Below are positions 18,101 to 19,830 of a stretch of 19,830 nucleotides of DNA, piece after piece (position 1 is the stretch's first letter; each line of letters begins with the position of its first letter). The translations under genes and the position numbers were made by a program. The notes below the pieces were generated by a model, which saw only the letters and a program-made list of their open reading frames with translations, made no database searches and was not told where the DNA came from. Source of the stretch: Ettlia oleoabundans (lineage: Eukaryota > Chlorophyta > Chlorophyceae > Chlamydomonadales); the NCBI GenBank assembly GCA_019693395.1, contig JAAMXP010002577.1, positions 1-19,830 of the forward strand, in the 5' to 3' direction.

Positions 18101-19798
18101 GTGGTGGTGGAGGAGTGTGCTGGCGTGGAGCACCTGCCTGCTGCCAGTCCTCCTCATCGCCATCCCCACCCTCCTCCCCCACAGCAGCGTAAAGCTGCTC
18201 CAGATTCCTCTGCTGCTCTGGGCTCAGCACAACAGCCCCTTGCTCCGCCTCCTCCCCCTCCTCTGATCCCTCCACATCCCGGACCTCGTCTGCCACCTCA
18301 TCCAACTGCTCCTGCCACTCTGCCTTGCCAGCGGCCTTGCCGCCCCCGCCCCCCGCCTTCTTGGCCCGCTTGGCCTTGGCCTTACGCTCCGCCTCCAGGC
18401 ATTTGGCCTCGGCCTGCGACGCCAGGCGGGCAGAAAAGGTCAGCCCTCAGCCCTGTTTCTAGCCATCTGCCAGCCACTGCACCCACCCACCTGTCCTGGC
18501 TGTCACTTGTTTGCTCACCCACCCTCCTGGTCCCGTCAACCACAGCCCATCACCCTTCCACCAACCCACCCACCGTCACCCCCACCTGGCGCTGCCGCTC
18601 CCTCTCCCTCTCCTCCTCCAGCAGCAACTTGCTCTGCTCCTGGGCAGCTGCAGGCAACAGTGAAGGGAACAGCCCAGCATTCAACCCACACGCCAGGTCA
18701 GACAGGCAGTGCGGCGGGGCAACCTGTACACAGTCACCAGGTGGCGTTGCCCTGCCCTGCGCTGCGTTGTGCTGTGTTTCGATGGTGTGGCCCAGCATGC
18801 ATGCTCAGCACGCATGCAGCAGCAGCTGGCAGCTACTTGGCTTGTATGATATTCAGCTTTCTTTAACCGGCTCGTCAGCGCGCTCACCCTGCAGCCCAGT
18901 GAGCTCCGCTTGCCAGGCAGCGGGCAGCAGGTGTTGCAGCAGGTCGCACAGCAGTCGCTGCCTCACGCTCACAATGCAAAAGTCCTTCAGGATGGTGCTG
19001 CGGGCAGGCAGGCAGGCATGTGAGCTGGAGTTGTTGCTTCCCAACACGGCAGTGGTGGGGCAAGTGGTGAGGGGGATGAAGTAGTCATGCATTTACTCCC
19101 GCTTAATCTTTCACCCCAGGGGTTGGGTGGGCCCCCTTGTCGCTGCCTTCCTTGCTGCTGCCCACCCAAACCACCGCCACCACTTCCAATAACACGCACC
19201 ACACACAGCTGATCCGTGCGCACGGTCAGCCGTCTCCCGCATGCCCCCACCCGGAACTCACCCCAAGCCTGCGTACACCCTGAGGTACAGCTGCTCGCAC
19301 AGGTGCTGCAGAGCATACACGTGATCATCCAGGTCAACCGTAAGCATGCGGCATGCCTCCTGCGGAGGGACAGAATTTTAGCTTGCATTCTTTAGAAGAA
19401 AGTCAACAGATGATGTTTCAAGCACTTAACAAGGACAGGTCGGCCGGGTGCACGCGGAAAGGGACGACTTGCTGGCGACAGTGAATTCACTCCGGAATCA
19501 TGCGTTTTGGGGGGGTTGCGCCGGGAGGCAAGTGCGTGCGGCATCCCTCCCTGTCCTGCTGCGCGCTCAGCCTGAAACCCCACACTGGGGCTTCAAACCC
19601 GCATCCAGGCCCGGCACCCACCCACCCACCCACCTCAAGGTAATCGAGGTTGATCAGAATGTTGGATCGAGCCTCAACCACCTCAGCGCTGCAGCGGTGG
19701 CGGCAGACGACAGTAGCGGCAGCGCCGGTGGGTCGGGAGGCAGCACATAACTTTGGGGCACCAGGCGGCTGTGCTTTGGCTCCAAATGGCAGCTGCAT
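15192..19798 (-). CDS. Plant-type ubiquitin carboxyl-terminal hydrolase-related protein (peptidase C19), probably 5'-partial
   Basis: A likely deubiquitinase of the plant UCH-related class (the one with DUF627/DUF629 upstream in land plants). Visible exons: 19798(or 19688)-19634, 19359-19262, 18997-18888, 18647-18586, 18413-17724, 17541-17263, 16888-16531, 16310-16264, 16133-15990, 15848-15600, 15434-15192 (stop TAG). Phases agree at every junction and all donors are GT. The N-terminal exons are helical. Then come a Glu/Arg coiled segment (LLLEEERERERQRQ), a Lys/Ala-rich then acidic low-complexity linker, a ubiquitin-interacting motif, the Cys box (GQYNCFLNV), a Gln/Pro/Ser-rich insertion, a GEMHDPAEVL motif, a CHACH segment, GGCG, and the His/Asp box (YYGRHYQAL...FDD). 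Catalytic Cys, His and Asp are all present. Numbering from 19798 gives 814 residues. Land-plant relatives are much longer at the N-terminus, so upstream exons probably lie beyond the window. The Met at 19798 is otherwise a possible start. Confidence 0.88.
15294..15362 (-). other. Catalytic His/Asp box of the C19 peptidase
   Basis: The segment reads YYGRHYQALVLV, then WLMFDD. The His after Gly-Arg and the Asp pair match the USP-family pattern in which His and Asp complete the catalytic triad. The following VGGW...C..G..QPSVLFYEA is the usual end of the domain in plant UCH-related proteins. Confidence 0.85.
15569..15583 (-). other. G-quadruplex motif in a peptidase intron (four GGG runs, C loops)
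   Basis: On the transcribed-sense (minus) strand there are four GGG runs separated by single C. They lie about 17 bases downstream of the 5' splice site at 15600/15599. This meets the usual four-run G-quadruplex rule. Confidence 0.65.
16141..16152 (+). repeat. Telomere-like motif, TAGGGTTTAGGG
   Basis: One complete and one partial copy of the plant/green-algal telomere unit TTTAGGG. On the gene strand it reads CCCTAAACCCTA and sits directly before the acceptor GATGCAG of the exon starting at 16133, so it acts as the polypyrimidine-side sequence of that intron. Confidence 0.6.
16754..16768 (-). repeat. CAG repeat encoding five glutamines in the peptidase insertion
   Basis: Five in-frame CAG codons in the exon 16888-16531. 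They belong to a Gln/Ser/Pro/Ala-rich insertion of roughly 70 residues placed between the helical segment after the Cys box (ALHSLFHTL) and the conserved piece VDPGALRVAL. Confidence 0.8.
16943..16963 (+). repeat. Three tandem copies of the 7-mer GGGCCTA
   Basis: Exact copies at 16943-16949, 16950-16956 and 16957-16963, followed by GGGG, in the peptidase intron 17262-16889. The unit differs from the telomere unit GGGTTTA only by CC for TT. Confidence 0.85.
17305..17340 (-). other. Catalytic Cys box of the C19 peptidase
   Basis: The segment is NDVGQYNCFLNV. The Cys (about residue 450) aligns with the nucleophile of USP-type deubiquitinases. The spacing from the upstream Asn to Cys is two residues longer than in the standard N-x-G-N-T-C box. 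As far as I recall, this is a trait of the plant UCH-related class. Confidence 0.85.
17467..17508 (-). other. Ubiquitin-interacting motif (UIM) ahead of the peptidase domain
   Basis: The segment EEEDADLAAAIAASLAHA fits the UIM consensus: an acidic patch, then a large hydrophobic residue, two spacers, Ala, three spacers and Ser (L-AA-A-IAA-S). It lies about 50 residues before the catalytic Cys and would help bind ubiquitin or poly-ubiquitin substrates. Confidence 0.7.
19617..19633 (-). other. G-quadruplex motif fused to a 5' splice site of the peptidase gene (GGGT repeat)
   Basis: On the minus strand the intron begins GTGGG and runs through four GGG runs separated by single T. This is the very stable G3T quadruplex type, immediately following the exon end at 19634. 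Confidence 0.75.
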
Positions 19799-19830
19799 GG
19801 GCTGCCTGGCTGCATGTGGTGTGGTGCAAC

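Noticed and set aside
18101..19084. Long plus-strand open frame (327 codons), Pro/Ser/His-rich
   Set aside because: It lies antisense to several well-supported peptidase exons and introns. Its composition is that of GC-rich antisense DNA and it has no recognisable domain.
1..19830. tRNA, rRNA, CRISPR array, transposon ends or bacterial ribosome-binding sites
   Set aside because: I scanned by eye for these on both strands and saw no supportable example. The gene structure is eukaryotic.

Overview
The window looks like nuclear DNA of an intron-rich green alga (chlorophyte; a trebouxiophyte-like relative of Chlorella or Coccomyxa is my guess). I see no bacterial-style operons. Coding sequence lies in many short minus-strand exons joined by GT-AG (sometimes GC-AG) introns in consistent phase. 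Two genes are clearly recognisable eukaryotic, plant-type proteins, and a TTTAGGG plant/green-algal telomere-like motif is present. All four genes are on the minus strand, head to tail, so the direction of transcription is right to left. I assembled the exons by hand from splice signals, phase continuity and family similarity; no transcript evidence was available.

In transcription order: (1) about 19.8-15.2 kb, a plant-type ubiquitin carboxyl-terminal hydrolase-related protein, probably 5'-partial, with 11 visible exons. It has a charged linker, a ubiquitin-interacting motif, and a peptidase C19 domain that keeps Cys, His and Asp. (2) 14.7-12.8 kb, a six-exon gene for an unrecognised protein of about 327 residues with a cysteine cluster and one membrane segment. 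(3) 11.5-2.3 kb, a plasma-membrane-type H+-ATPase (P-type, subfamily P3A) in 33 exons that sum to exactly 1025 codons, every junction in phase. (4) 1.5-0.02 kb, a helical protein of about 236 residues that I do not recognise, in six exons.

The most notable points are these. Six of the 32 ATPase introns appear to start with GC rather than GT, all in the middle of that gene and none in the other three. The ATPase gene seems to continue past the tenth membrane helix into five more in-phase exons that encode an eleventh hydrophobic helix and a Pro-rich tail. The codon of the phosphorylated aspartate is split by an intron. Two perfect four-run G-quadruplex motifs lie at or near 5' splice sites of the peptidase gene.

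No functional link between the four genes is evident. The gaps between them (about 0.8, 1.3 and 0.5 kb) hold no supported gene and are presumably untranslated regions and promoters. I found no tRNA, rRNA, CRISPR array or mobile element.
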